A stretch of DNA of 64,000 bases from Pseudomonas sp. PDM05 (GTDB taxonomy: Bacteria > Pseudomonadota > Gammaproteobacteria > Pseudomonadales > Pseudomonadaceae), in the NCBI RefSeq assembly GCF_014851685.1, contig NZ_JACVAC010000004.1, positions 62,001-126,000 of the forward strand, written 5' to 3'. This document shows positions 25,779-35,541 of the stretch, piece after piece. The notes under the pieces are model-generated. The model was not told the origin of the DNA. It did not search any database and saw nothing but the letters and a program-made list of their open reading frames with translations. The position numbers and the translations under genes were made by a program. Each line of letters opens with the position of its first letter. Within the stretch, counting starts at the first letter, position 1.

Positions 25779-28700
25779 ATGCCAATCCTGCGCTCGTTTC
25801 TCGCCACTGCCCTGCTGGGCCTGACCCTTTGTGTCGGCACCGTTCACGCGGCCGACCCGCCCAGCGCCGACGCCATCCAGCAAACCCTGGACAAGCTGCC
25901 CGACCGCAAGCTGCCCGACGCCGACATGAAGGCCTTGCAGACCATCCTGCAACAGACCCTGACGTACCTGGGCAACAAGCAGGATTACGAGCAGCGTCTG
26001 GTGGACCTCAAGCGCCAGCTGGGCGACGCGCCGCGCCAGACCGCCGAAAACCAGCGTGAACTGACCCGGCTCAAGGCCACCAAGGTCATCCCGGTGGCCC
26101 AGCGCTACGCCAGCCTGCCGGTGCCGCAGCTCGAACAATTGCTGGTGCAGCGCACCACCCAGCAAGGCGACCTGCAAAAAGAGCTGGCCGAAGCCAACAG
26201 CCTGAGCATCGCCGCCCAGACCCGCCCCGAGCGCGCCCAGACCGAAATCAGCAACAGCCAGACGCGCATCCTGCAGATCAACTCGACCCTCAAGGCTGGC
26301 AAAGACAACGGCAAGACCCTCAGCGCCGACCAGCGCAACCAGCTCAACGCCGAACTTGCCGCGCTCAACGCGCTGATCCCGCTGCGCCGCCAGGAACTGG
26401 CCGGCAACAGCCAACTGCAAGACCTGGGCAACAGCCAGCATGACCTGGTGATGGAAAAGACCGCGCGCCTGGAACAAGAGATCCAGGACCTGCAAACCCT
26501 GATCAACCAGAAACGTCTGGCACAGTCGCAACAGACCGTCACCCAGCAATCCATCGAAGCGCAGAAAGCCGGGGGCAGCAGCCTGCTGGCCACCGAAAGC
26601 GCGGCCAACCTGAAGCTGTCCGACTACCTGCTCAAAAGCACCGACCGCCTCAACGACCTGACCCAGAAAAACCTGCAGACCAAGCAGCAACTGGACACCG
26701 TGACCCAGAGCGATGCCGCCCTGGACGAGCAGATCAACGTGCTCAAGGGCAGCCTGCTGCTGTCCAAGATCCTCTACAAACAGAAGCAGGCCCTGCCGCG
26801 CCTCACCGTGGACCGCGACCTGGCGGACGACATCGCCAACATTCGCCTGTACCAGTTCGAGGTCAACCAACAGCGTGAGCTGATCAGTTCCCCGAGCGCG
26901 TATGTGGATAACCTGCTGGCGAACCAGTCGCCGGAAGACGTCACCCCGCAACTGCGCCGCACCCTGCTGGAACTGGCGATCACCCGCAGCGACCTGCTGG
27001 AGCGCCTTAGCCGTGAGCTGAGTGCGCTGCTGAATGAATCGATCACCCTGCAACTCAACCAGAAACAACTGCTGAGCACCGCCACCACCTTGCGCGCGAC
27101 GCTGGATGAGCAGATGTTCTGGATCCCCAGCAACAAGCCGCTGGACACCGAGTGGCTGGAAACCGTACCGGCGAACCTGAGCAAGCAAATCACCACCCTG
27201 CCCTGGGCTTCCAGCGTCAGCGAGTTGTATGACGGCCTGACCCAGCGGCCGCTGCTGTTCCTGCCGTTGCTGCTGTTGATCGGCGCACTGCTGTGGCGGC
27301 GTAAAAACCTGTATCAGCGTCTGAACAAAGTCCATCAGGACATCGGCCACTTCAAGCGCGACAGCCAGTGGCATACGCCCCAGGCGATCCTGATCAATAT
27401 CCTGCTGGCGATGCCGGTATCCCTGGGCCTGGCGCTATGCGGCTATGCCTTGCAGATCGACGCCCGCGGGCAAAACGCCAACCTGGGCGCTGCGCTGTTG
27501 CAGATCGCCCAGGCGTGGATGGTGTTCTACACCGCCTATCGCATCCTGGCGCCCGGCGGCGTGGCGGAGCTGCACTTTCGCTGGGAGAAACCCCAGGTCG
27601 AGTTCCTGCAAGGCTGGGTGCGCAAACTCGGCCTGGTGGTACTGGCCCTGGTGGCCGTGGTGGCCATCGCCGAGCACCAACCGGCGGCGCTGGCCGACGA
27701 TGTGCTGGGCATCGGCGTGGTGCTGCTGTGCTACGCCTTGATGGCCTGGCTGCTGGGCCGCCTGTTGCTGCATAGCCCCACGCACGAAAAGGCCTCGCTG
27801 TTCCGCAAAACCGTGGGCGTGCTGTTTACCGCGCTGCCCATCGCACTGTTTATCGCCGTGTGCTTCGGCTACTACTACACCGCGCTCAAGCTCAGCGACC
27901 GCTTGATCAACACCCTGTACCTGCTGATGTTCTGGCTGGTGATCGAAGCCACTTTCGTCCGTGGCCTGGGTGTTGCCGCACGGCGCCTGGCCTATGCCCG
28001 CGCCCTGGCCAAACGCCAGGCGGCCAAGGAAGCCGGCGACGGCGAAGCGGTGATCGAAGAACCGACCCTGGACATCGAGCAGGTCAACGAACAGTCGATG
28101 CGCCTGATCCGCCTGGCCCTGCTCGGCGGCTTCATCGCGGCGCTGTACTGGGTGTGGAAGGACCTGATCACGGTGTTCTCCTACCTGGACAACGTGACCC
28201 TCTACGAATACACCAGCGGCACAGGTGCCAATATCAGCATGGTGCCCATCAGTATCGGCGACTTGCTGGGGGCTTCGATCATTGTCGGCATTACCTTTGC
28301 CCTGGCACGCAACCTGCCGGGCTTGCTGGAAGTGTTGGTGCTGTCCAAGCTGGACCTGGCCCAGGGCAGCGCGTACGCGACGACCACATTGCTCTCCTAC
28401 GTGATTGCCGGCGTCGGCTTTGTGTCTACGCTGTCCACCCTCGGCGTGAGCTGGGACAAGTTGCAATGGCTGGTGGCGGCGCTGTCGGTGGGGTTGGGCT
28501 TCGGCATGCAGGAGATCTTCGCCAACTTTATCTCCGGCATCATGATCCTGTTCGAACGCCCGGTGCGGATCGGCGACACCATCACCATCGGCAACCTGTC
28601 GGGCACGGTGAGCAAGATCCGCATCCGCGCCACCACGATCACCGACTTTGACCGCAAGGACATCATCGTCCCGAACAAGACCTTCATCACCGGGCAGTTG

Positions 28701-29117
28701 ATCAACTGGTCGCTGACCGACACCATCACCCGTGTGACCCTGAAACTGGGCGTGGACTACGGCTCGGATCTGGATCTGGTGAAGGAATTGCTGCTCAAGG
28801 CCGCCCGGGAAAACCCACGGGTGCTGAAGGAACCGGAACCTCATGTCTACTTCCTCAACTTCGGCGAAAGCACCCTCGACCACGAACTGCGCATGCACGT
28901 GCGCGACCTCGGTGACCGCAACCCGGTGATCGACGAGGTGAACCGCTTTATCAACCGCGAGTTCAAGAACCACCACATCAACATCTCGTTCCGCCAGATG
29001 GAGGTCTACCTCAAGAACCTCCACGGCCAGGAATACAAACTGGTGGAAGTCGACAGCCCGGCCAAGCCCGCCAACGACGGCGGCGTCACCGAACCGCCGC
29101 CGAGCAAACTCGACTAA
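25779..29117 (+). CDS. mscK: Large mechanosensitive channel, MscK/KefA type
   Basis: 1112-residue inner-membrane channel of the MscS superfamily that opens under membrane tension. A signal peptide (residues 1-24, cut after VHA) is followed by a long periplasmic, Gln-rich coiled-coil region (about 25-480), several extra transmembrane helices (about 500-850) and the MscS core near the C-terminus. The core has the pore helix (VAALSVGLGFGMQEIFANFI, about 896-915) and the beta domain (FERPVRIGDTITIG). No clear ribosome site precedes the ATG; the start is set by the signal peptide. As I recall, the neighbours nhaP2 and selO are the same in P. aeruginosa. Confidence 0.9.
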   Translation: MPILRSFLATALLGLTLCVGTVHAADPPSADAIQQTLDKLPDRKLPDADMKALQTILQQTLTYLGNKQDYEQRLVDLKRQLGDAPRQTAENQRELTRLKATKVIPVAQRYASLPVPQLEQLLVQRTTQQGDLQKELAEANSLSIAAQTRPERAQTEISNSQTRILQINSTLKAGKDNGKTLSADQRNQLNAELAALNALIPLRRQELAGNSQLQDLGNSQHDLVMEKTARLEQEIQDLQTLINQKRLAQSQQTVTQQSIEAQKAGGSSLLATESAANLKLSDYLLKSTDRLNDLTQKNLQTKQQLDTVTQSDAALDEQINVLKGSLLLSKILYKQKQALPRLTVDRDLADDIANIRLYQFEVNQQRELISSPSAYVDNLLANQSPEDVTPQLRRTLLELAITRSDLLERLSRELSALLNESITLQLNQKQLLSTATTLRATLDEQMFWIPSNKPLDTEWLETVPANLSKQITTLPWASSVSELYDGLTQRPLLFLPLLLLIGALLWRRKNLYQRLNKVHQDIGHFKRDSQWHTPQAILINILLAMPVSLGLALCGYALQIDARGQNANLGAALLQIAQAWMVFYTAYRILAPGGVAELHFRWEKPQVEFLQGWVRKLGLVVLALVAVVAIAEHQPAALADDVLGIGVVLLCYALMAWLLGRLLLHSPTHEKASLFRKTVGVLFTALPIALFIAVCFGYYYTALKLSDRLINTLYLLMFWLVIEATFVRGLGVAARRLAYARALAKRQAAKEAGDGEAVIEEPTLDIEQVNEQSMRLIRLALLGGFIAALYWVWKDLITVFSYLDNVTLYEYTSGTGANISMVPISIGDLLGASIIVGITFALARNLPGLLEVLVLSKLDLAQGSAYATTTLLSYVIAGVGFVSTLSTLGVSWDKLQWLVAALSVGLGFGMQEIFANFISGIMILFERPVRIGDTITIGNLSGTVSKIRIRATTITDFDRKDIIVPNKTFITGQLINWSLTDTITRVTLKLGVDYGSDLDLVKELLLKAARENPRVLKEPEPHVYFLNFGESTLDHELRMHVRDLGDRNPVIDEVNRFINREFKNHHINISFRQMEVYLKNLHGQEYKLVEVDSPAKPANDGGVTEPPPSKLD

Positions 29118-30629
<1,512 letters not shown>

Positions 30630-30654
30630 CCTTTCAATTACTGTAGGAGCCCTC

Positions 30655-31089
30655 ATGTCCAACCCTCTCGTCATCCCCTGCCCTCACTGCAACGGCCTCA
30701 ACCGCATCCCCGGCGAACGCCTGGGCGACGCGCCCAAGTGCGGGCGCTGCAAGCAGCCAGTCTTACTGAGCAAGCCTTTCGAGCTGAAGCAAGGCGACTA
30801 CGCCAGCCAGATCAAAGGAGACTTGCCGCTGCTGGTGGACGTGTGGGCCGACTGGTGTGGGCCCTGCAAATCCTTTGCGCCGGTGTTTGAGCAGGCGGCG
30901 GGGCAACTGGAGGGTAAGTGCCGGTTGGCCAAACTGGACAGTGAGGCCAATCAGCAGCTGTCGGCGCAGTTGGGGATTCGTTCGATTCCTAGCTTGATCC
31001 TGTTCAAGAACGGCCGCGAAGTGGCGCGCCAGAGCGGGGCGTTCCCGTTGCCGCAGTTGATGGCCTGGCTGCGCAGCCAGGGCGTGTAA
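30655..31089 (+). CDS. trxC: Thioredoxin 2 (zinc-binding thioredoxin)
   Basis: Cytoplasmic disulfide reductase. 144 residues; the N-terminal zinc finger uses Cys9, Cys12, Cys29 and Cys32 (CPHC, CGRC), and the thioredoxin domain carries the active site WCGPC (Cys68 and Cys71) and the cis-Pro segment IRSIPSLILF. This is the TrxC architecture, not TrxA. The start is set by the zinc motif and by TAGGAG 7 bases before the ATG; longer in-frame starts overlap selO. It lies directly downstream of selO. Confidence 0.95.
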   Translation: MSNPLVIPCPHCNGLNRIPGERLGDAPKCGRCKQPVLLSKPFELKQGDYASQIKGDLPLLVDVWADWCGPCKSFAPVFEQAAGQLEGKCRLAKLDSEANQQLSAQLGIRSIPSLILFKNGREVARQSGAFPLPQLMAWLRSQGV

Positions 31090-31100
31090 CTCGGTCGAAA

Positions 31101-31172
31101 TGTGGGAGCTGGCTTGCCTGCGATGACAGTGTTGAATTCACTACAGCTATCGCAGGCAAGCCAGCTCCCACA
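31101..31172. repeat. REP pair, second subtype
   Basis: TGTGGGAGCTGGCTTGCCTGCGATGACAG with an inverted copy CTATCGCAGGCAAGCCAGCTCCCACA. The core GCTGGCTTGCCTGCGAT differs consistently in both arms from the GCGGGCTTGCTCGCGA type, so the substitutions are compensatory. Confidence 0.9.
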
Positions 31173-31189
31173 TTGATCGCATTGCAGGT

Positions 31190-31405
31190 TCAGGCCAGTG
31201 GGGCTTCGCGGTCCATCATCTGGCCGACCAGCAGCACGCCCAGTTCGCTCAATTGGTGGATCGCCAAGGCCACGTCGCGGTGTTCGCCGGTGAGGTCGTT
31301 GGACAGGTTGAGCAGCAGGGTGCGCACGGAAGAGAAGGTTTCGTAGCTGTTGAGCACGAGGGTTTCGGTGGGGAGGTTGGGGGTGACGCAATAAACATTA
31401 GCCAT
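31190..31405 (-). CDS. Small protein of a Pseudomonas DUF family (DUF3077/DUF6124-like)
   Basis: 71 residues behind a GGAG ribosome site. It resembles the small pseudomonad proteins of the DUF3077/DUF6124 kind in its helical core (NSYETFSSVRTLLLNLSNDL, ALAIHQLSELGVLLVGQ), but it is short and I am not sure which family applies. There is no signal peptide or transmembrane helix. Its function is unknown. The gene is preceded by about 190 bases of strongly structured sequence, described separately, and the ribosome site GGAG can pair with a CUCC five bases upstream of it. Confidence 0.6.
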   Translation of the reverse strand: MANVYCVTPNLPTETLVLNSYETFSSVRTLLLNLSNDLTGEHRDVALAIHQLSELGVLLVGQMMDREAPLA

Positions 31406-31600
31406 GGATCGTCTCCTAAATGGAGCTGCAACCGACCGCTACTAAACAGAGGGTGGCAGCTGTACGCAGGTTAGTAGACCGGGAGACGCAACCGGCGCGC
31501 TCGAAAGCGCCCTCCGTACAGCCACCATAAAATGGAGAATTGCTGTACGCCTCAACACGGGCTACTAAACCCGATCACTGAACATTCAGCGACCGGCGAA
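31406..31600 (-). promoter_or_regulatory. Candidate structured RNA leader of the small DUF gene
   Basis: Read on the minus strand, 5' to 3': a 12-bp helix (31596-31585 with 31582-31571) with two G-U pairs; CGUACAGC (31549-31542); its complement GCUGUACG (31522-31515); a second CGUACAGC (31466-31459). The middle copy can pair with either flank. In the second form the helix extends with GGUGG/CCACC and encloses a UUCG-loop hairpin (31510-31497) and a CCGG/CCGG hairpin (31495-31479). GUUUAGUAG also occurs twice (31569-31561, 31446-31438) around one CUACUAA (31477-31471). The ribosome site GGAG faces a CUCC. Two sets of mutually exclusive helices suggest a switch; no ligand or known class is recognised. 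Confidence 0.55.
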
Positions 31601-31746
31601 CCTTAAGAGACACCCCTCCAGACGCACAAGCCGGCGGATTCTGGCGTACGCGTAGGCAACGATACAAGGCTCATGCCCTATTGCCAGACCTGTCCTACAG
31701 CCTCTGTGGGACAAATCCAAATCCCTCTGCCGGAATGCAAAACAAA

Positions 31747-31835
31747 TGTGGGAGCGGGCTTGCTCGCGAATGCGGTGGGCCAGTCAAAATACCTGTGACT
31801 GATACACCGCATTCGCGAGCAAGCCCGCTCCCACA
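31747..31835. repeat. REP pair beside the parA-like gene
   Basis: TGTGGGAGCGGGCTTGCTCGCGAATGCGGTG and an inverted copy; it lies 24 bases beyond the stop of the parA-like gene and on the 5' side of the structured leader. The bases between it and the leader (31601-31746) hold no gene; the leader's promoter should lie there. Confidence 0.9.
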
Positions 31836-31858
31836 GGGATTTTCAGTGATCTGTCAGA

Positions 31859-32629
31859 TCAGGCGTTTTCCAGCAAGTTATGCAACTCCACAAACTGCTG
31901 GGTCAGCTTGTGCCGTGGGTCCAGGTGGATCAGCGGCTTGCTCTCCTGGTGCGACTCACGCATGCGCACGGAGCTGGCCAGGTACACCGGCAGCACCGGC
32001 AACCCCTCGGCAATCAACTCGTCGAGCATCTGCTGCGGCAGGCTCGCCCGGGCCTGGAACTGGTTGACCACGATACCTTCCACTTCAAGGCCTTCGTTGT
32101 GGTCTTCCTTCAACTCTTCGATTTCCGCCAGCAGGCCGTACAGGGCCTGACGCGAGAAACTGTCGCAATCGAAGGGGATCAGCACGCGATCAGCGGCAAT
32201 CAGCGCTGAAACCGCATAAAAATTCAGGGCTGGCGGGGTGTCCAGGTAAATCCGGTCGTAGTCTTCGCTCAGCTCGTCCAACAACTTTCGCAGCTTGTTG
32301 ATCTTGTGCTTGGCCTCAAGCTTGGGCTGCAAGTCCGCCAGCTCGGCGGTGGCGGTGATCACGTGGAGGTTATCGAAGGGGGTTTCGTAGATGTCCACCT
32401 GGTTTTTCTTGGAAAACGGCCCGGAAGACAGGGTTTGCTTGAAGAAATCCGCGATCCCCATGGGGATGTCGTTGCCGGTCAGCCCGGTGAGGTACTGGGT
32501 TGAATTGGCTTGTGCATCGAGGTCCACCAACAGGGTTCGATAGCCTTCGCTGGCGCTGACTGCCGCCAGGTTGCAGGCGATGCTGGACTTGCCCACACCG
32601 CCTTTTTGATTGAACACCACACGCCGCAT
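31859..32629 (-). CDS. ParA-family ATPase
   Basis: 256-residue Walker ATPase of the ParA/MinD group. The deviant Walker A motif KGGVGKSS begins at residue 9. Walker A' (TLLVDLDAQANST) and Walker B (DYDRIYLDTPPALNFYA) follow. A single-domain ParA without a DNA-binding N-terminus and without a parB next to it, so it is not the chromosome partition pair; such orphan ParAs position other cellular cargo. The start at MRRVVFNQ has GGAGG upstream; a longer start would add 15 residues. As I recall, P. aeruginosa has a similar gene in this region. Confidence 0.87.
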   Translation of the reverse strand: MRRVVFNQKGGVGKSSIACNLAAVSASEGYRTLLVDLDAQANSTQYLTGLTGNDIPMGIADFFKQTLSSGPFSKKNQVDIYETPFDNLHVITATAELADLQPKLEAKHKINKLRKLLDELSEDYDRIYLDTPPALNFYAVSALIAADRVLIPFDCDSFSRQALYGLLAEIEELKEDHNEGLEVEGIVVNQFQARASLPQQMLDELIAEGLPVLPVYLASSVRMRESHQESKPLIHLDPRHKLTQQFVELHNLLENA

Positions 32630-32977
32630 GGAAAAACCTCCGTGTATCAATGAATGTCCGAGTGTAGAGGGCAAAAGCGCCTGTTAGCTACCTCGTTCAT
32701 CCATGCATTGCTGCATCACGGGCGATTGGCGCGCGGACTGTCATCCATCGCCGACAAATGAAACAGAACGAACCGACAATCCAACCGGACCTGCGGTAAC
32801 GGACAATCTGTAAATCTTTCCAACACATTTGTAATCAGCCTTGAACAATTCATTACCAAAGTTTGCTAGAACCCCACGGCACCGGGATAATGCGCGCCAT
32901 TCGGCCATTGCTCCCTGTCCCGGTATTCGGGGCCAACAGCCGCACATGGAAGCCCGCAGGGGCGGGATAACCTCTCA
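32630..32977 (+). promoter_or_regulatory. Control region upstream of the aryl polyene operon
   Basis: 348 bases between the divergent parA-like gene and apeC. The stretch 32790-32870 is AT-rich and contains TTGAAC (32841-32846), a possible -35 box with no good -10 behind it. A CCGGGA...TCCCGG inverted repeat follows. An 11-codon open frame (ATG 32946) ends in TGA at 32979-32981, overlapping the GTG start of apeC; it could be a leader peptide coupled to apeC, which has no good ribosome site of its own. No regulator gene lies next to the operon. Confidence 0.4.
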
Positions 32978-33694
32978 GTGATCAATTTCAATATCGCCCA
33001 ATGGCGGGCCTGGGCCCCAGGTCTCGACAGCGCGCAGGACTGGCACACCTGGTGCCAGGCCCCGGTGTTGCTGCCAGCCAGCGAAGCCTCCCCCGACGTG
33101 TCGTTCCTGCCGGCCATGCAGCGCCGTCGCCTCAGCCGCCTGGCGCGCATGGCGTTCAGCGTCGGCTGGCCATTGGCCGAAGGCCTGCAGGATCTGCCGC
33201 TGGTGTTCATCTCCCGGCATGGCGAAACCCCGCGCACCCTCGACATCCTCAGCGACCTGGCCAACGACCAGCCCCTGTCGCCGACCCAGTTCAGCCTGTC
33301 GGTGCATAACGCGGTGATTGGCCTGTGGTCGATCCTGCGCAATGAAACCAGCGAAATGACCGCCCTCGCCGCCGCCGGCGATGGCCTGGAGCACGGCGTG
33401 CTCGAAGCCGCCGCGCTGCTCAACGAAGGCGCCCCGGCGGTGTTGCTGGTGATCACCGAAGAACAGCCGCCCGCCGCCTACGCCAGCTGGATCAAAGACG
33501 TGCCATTCCCCTACGCCCTCGGCCTGTTGCTGACACCGGGCGACGAGTGGCAGCTGGAACTGCACACCGGCACTGTCCAACCCACTCAAACCCAGTGGCC
33601 CCATGCCCTGAACCTGCTGCGCACCCTGCTCACCGAGCAGGGCGCCTGCCAACATGCCTGGAAGAACCGCGTATGGAACTGGCAACGCAAGTAA
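32978..33694 (+). CDS. apeC: Small ketosynthase-like protein of the aryl polyene pathway (ApeC type)
   Basis: 238 residues, matching the half-size beta-ketoacyl-synthase N-terminal-like family. It opens the aryl polyene operon, the place of ApeC, which pairs with ketosynthase ApeO as a chain-length-factor-like subunit. The position where an active Cys would be expected reads SLSVHNAVIG (around 107-116) with no Cys, so it should not condense on its own. The start is GTG with a weak ribosome site but an upstream mini-frame ending on it. It overlaps the next gene at TAATG. Confidence 0.75.
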   Translation: MINFNIAQWRAWAPGLDSAQDWHTWCQAPVLLPASEASPDVSFLPAMQRRRLSRLARMAFSVGWPLAEGLQDLPLVFISRHGETPRTLDILSDLANDQPLSPTQFSLSVHNAVIGLWSILRNETSEMTALAAAGDGLEHGVLEAAALLNEGAPAVLLVITEEQPPAAYASWIKDVPFPYALGLLLTPGDEWQLELHTGTVQPTQTQWPHALNLLRTLLTEQGACQHAWKNRVWNWQRK

Positions 33695-34488
33695 TGACCG
33701 ACAAGCCACGGCAGGCCTACTACTGGCGCCTGTTCGCGACCGCCATCAGCTTCCTGACCTTTGGCATCGGCGGCCTGTGCCTGCGTTTGCTGGTATTCCC
33801 GCTGCTCAGTTGCCTGCCGGGCGATGCCAAGCAGCATCAACGGCGCGCCCGCCACACCATCAGTTGCCTGTTCTGGTTTTTCATTCGCCTGATGTACCGC
33901 CTGGGCATCCTCACCTACAGCGTCGAAGGTGCGGAAAAACTCGGCCGCCCAGGCCAGATGATCGTTGCCAACCACCCGTCGCTGATCGATGTGGTGTTTC
34001 TGATCGGCCTGATGCGCCAGACCAACTGCGTGGTCAAGCAGAGCCTGTTCCAGAACCCGTTCATGCGTGGCCCGGTGCGCGACGCGGGCTACATCAGCAA
34101 TGACGGCAGCGCCGACATGCTCGACGCCGCCGCCGACGCCCTGCGCGACGGCCAGACCCTGATCATTTTCCCCGAAGGCACCCGCACCACACCCGGTGCC
34201 GCGCCCGCCTTTCATCGCGGCGCCGCCGCCATTGCCCTGCGCGGTGCGACAATCGTCACCCCGGTGGTGATCAAGGTCAGCCCCACGACCCTGACCAAGG
34301 CCGAACCCTGGTATCGCATCCCAAAACGCCGCTTTCACTTCAGTTTGCGCGTGGGTGCCGATATAGAACCACAGGCGTTCGCCACACTGGGGCCCGCGCC
34401 CCAGGCTTCACGCAAGCTCAACGATTACCTGCACGACTATTTTATTAAGGAGCTCGCCGAAGATGAGCAACCGAGACACACGCCTTGA
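33694..34488 (+). CDS. apeD: 1-acyl-glycerol-phosphate-type acyltransferase (ApeD type)
   Basis: 264 residues with the PlsC/LPLAT motifs NHPSLID (HX4D, about 96-102) and FPEGTRTT (about 166-173), after an N-terminal hydrophobic segment (FATAISFLTFGIGGLCLRLLVF). It probably transfers the finished polyene acyl chain, or a fatty acid, to a lipid-like acceptor at the inner membrane. The start used is the ATG overlapping the apeC stop; an alternative ATG 21 bases earlier (MELATQV) cannot be excluded. The end overlaps the first ACP gene by 26 bases. Confidence 0.85.
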   Translation: MTDKPRQAYYWRLFATAISFLTFGIGGLCLRLLVFPLLSCLPGDAKQHQRRARHTISCLFWFFIRLMYRLGILTYSVEGAEKLGRPGQMIVANHPSLIDVVFLIGLMRQTNCVVKQSLFQNPFMRGPVRDAGYISNDGSADMLDAAADALRDGQTLIIFPEGTRTTPGAAPAFHRGAAAIALRGATIVTPVVIKVSPTTLTKAEPWYRIPKRRFHFSLRVGADIEPQAFATLGPAPQASRKLNDYLHDYFIKELAEDEQPRHTP

Positions 34489-34735
34489 GCAAGAAATAAA
34501 GGCGCTGATCATCGAGGCCCTGGGCCTTGAAGACATCAGCGTCGACGACATCGGTAGCGACCAAACCCTGTTCGGCGAAGGCCTGGGCCTGGACTCGGTA
34601 GACGCCCTGGAGTTGGGCCTGGCGATCCAGAAAAAGTACGGCATCAAGATCGATGCCGACGCCAAGGACACCCGCAATCACTTCACCGACGTGGCCAGCC
34701 TTGCGGCGTTCGTCACGGCCCGACAGGCAGCTTGA
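34463..34735 (+). CDS. apeE: Acyl carrier protein 1 (ApeE type)
   Basis: 90-residue acyl carrier protein. The phosphopantetheine attachment serine is Ser45 in LGLDSVDALEL. It carries starter or growing polyene intermediates as a thioester. It is followed after 9 bases by a second, different ACP; two ACPs are typical of aryl polyene loci. No phosphopantetheinyl transferase gene lies in the window. Confidence 0.92.
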   Translation: MSNRDTRLEQEIKALIIEALGLEDISVDDIGSDQTLFGEGLGLDSVDALELGLAIQKKYGIKIDADAKDTRNHFTDVASLAAFVTARQAA

Positions 34736-34744
34736 GACCGTACC

Positions 34745-34999
34745 ATGCAAACTCGTGACGATATTTTCAACACCTTGCGCGATGCCCTGGTGGAACTGTT
34801 TGAACTGGAGCCGGAACGCGTCACCCTTGACGCCAACCTGTACCAGGACCTGGAAATCGACAGCATCGACGCGGTGGACTTGATCGACCATATCAAGCGC
34901 CAGACCGGCAAGAAAATCGCTGCCGAAGAGTTCAAGGCGGTGCGCACCGTGAACGACGTGGTTGAGGCGGTGTACCGTCTGGTCCAGCCCGCCGCATGA
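34745..34999 (+). CDS. apeF: Acyl carrier protein 2 (ApeF type)
   Basis: 84-residue ACP with attachment site Ser40 in LEIDSIDAVDL. The sequence is clearly distinct from the first ACP, and the two probably have separate loads (starter and extender, or growing chain). Its stop overlaps the start of the next gene by four bases (ATGA). Confidence 0.92.
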   Translation: MQTRDDIFNTLRDALVELFELEPERVTLDANLYQDLEIDSIDAVDLIDHIKRQTGKKIAAEEFKAVRTVNDVVEAVYRLVQPAA

Positions 35000-35541
35000 G
35001 CCGACTGATCGGCCTTGGCCTGTTGTTGGCGGGGCTGCTGTACCCCTTTGCGGTGTATTACGGCACCGAGCACTTTGCACCGTGGCAATTCGGCCTGCTG
35101 TTGGGCAGCCTGTGGCTGTTGCGCGCAATGACCGGCGCGCGGCGTCCCGGCAGCCGCTGGATGGCCTTGGCGGTGATCGTGTTCTGCCTGCTGTTGGCCT
35201 GGTTCGACAACCCGCATTTGCTGCGCTGGTATCCGAGCCTGGTCAGCGCATTCATGCTGGCGCTGTTCGGCCTGAGCCTGAAATACGGCCCGCCGATGGT
35301 CGAGCGCCTGGCGCGCATGACCGATCCGCAACTGCCACCCCACGCGATTGTGTATACGCGCCAGGTCACCGTGGTCTGGAGCGCGTTTTTTCTAGGTAAT
35401 GGCCTGCTCGCCGCCGCCCTCACCCTATGGGCGCCACTGAGCTGGTGGACGTTGTACAACGGCCTGATCGCCTACGGGTTGATGGGGCTGTTGTTTGCCG
35501 TGGAATGGCTGGTACGACAAAGGGTTCGAGGCCGCGTATGA
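34996..35541 (+). CDS. apeG: COG4648-type membrane protein (ApeG type)
   Basis: 181 residues with four to five hydrophobic helices (GLGLLLAGLLYPFAVYYG at the start, MALAVIVFCLLLAW, LVSAFMLALFGLSL, FFLGNGLLAAALTLW, LYNGLIAYGLMGLLFAVEWL). The family is a constant companion of aryl polyene ACP and ligase genes. Its function is not known; an inner-membrane anchor or transfer role is a guess. Overlaps on both sides are of the ATGA type. Confidence 0.85.
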   Translation: MSRLIGLGLLLAGLLYPFAVYYGTEHFAPWQFGLLLGSLWLLRAMTGARRPGSRWMALAVIVFCLLLAWFDNPHLLRWYPSLVSAFMLALFGLSLKYGPPMVERLARMTDPQLPPHAIVYTRQVTVVWSAFFLGNGLLAAALTLWAPLSWWTLYNGLIAYGLMGLLFAVEWLVRQRVRGRV

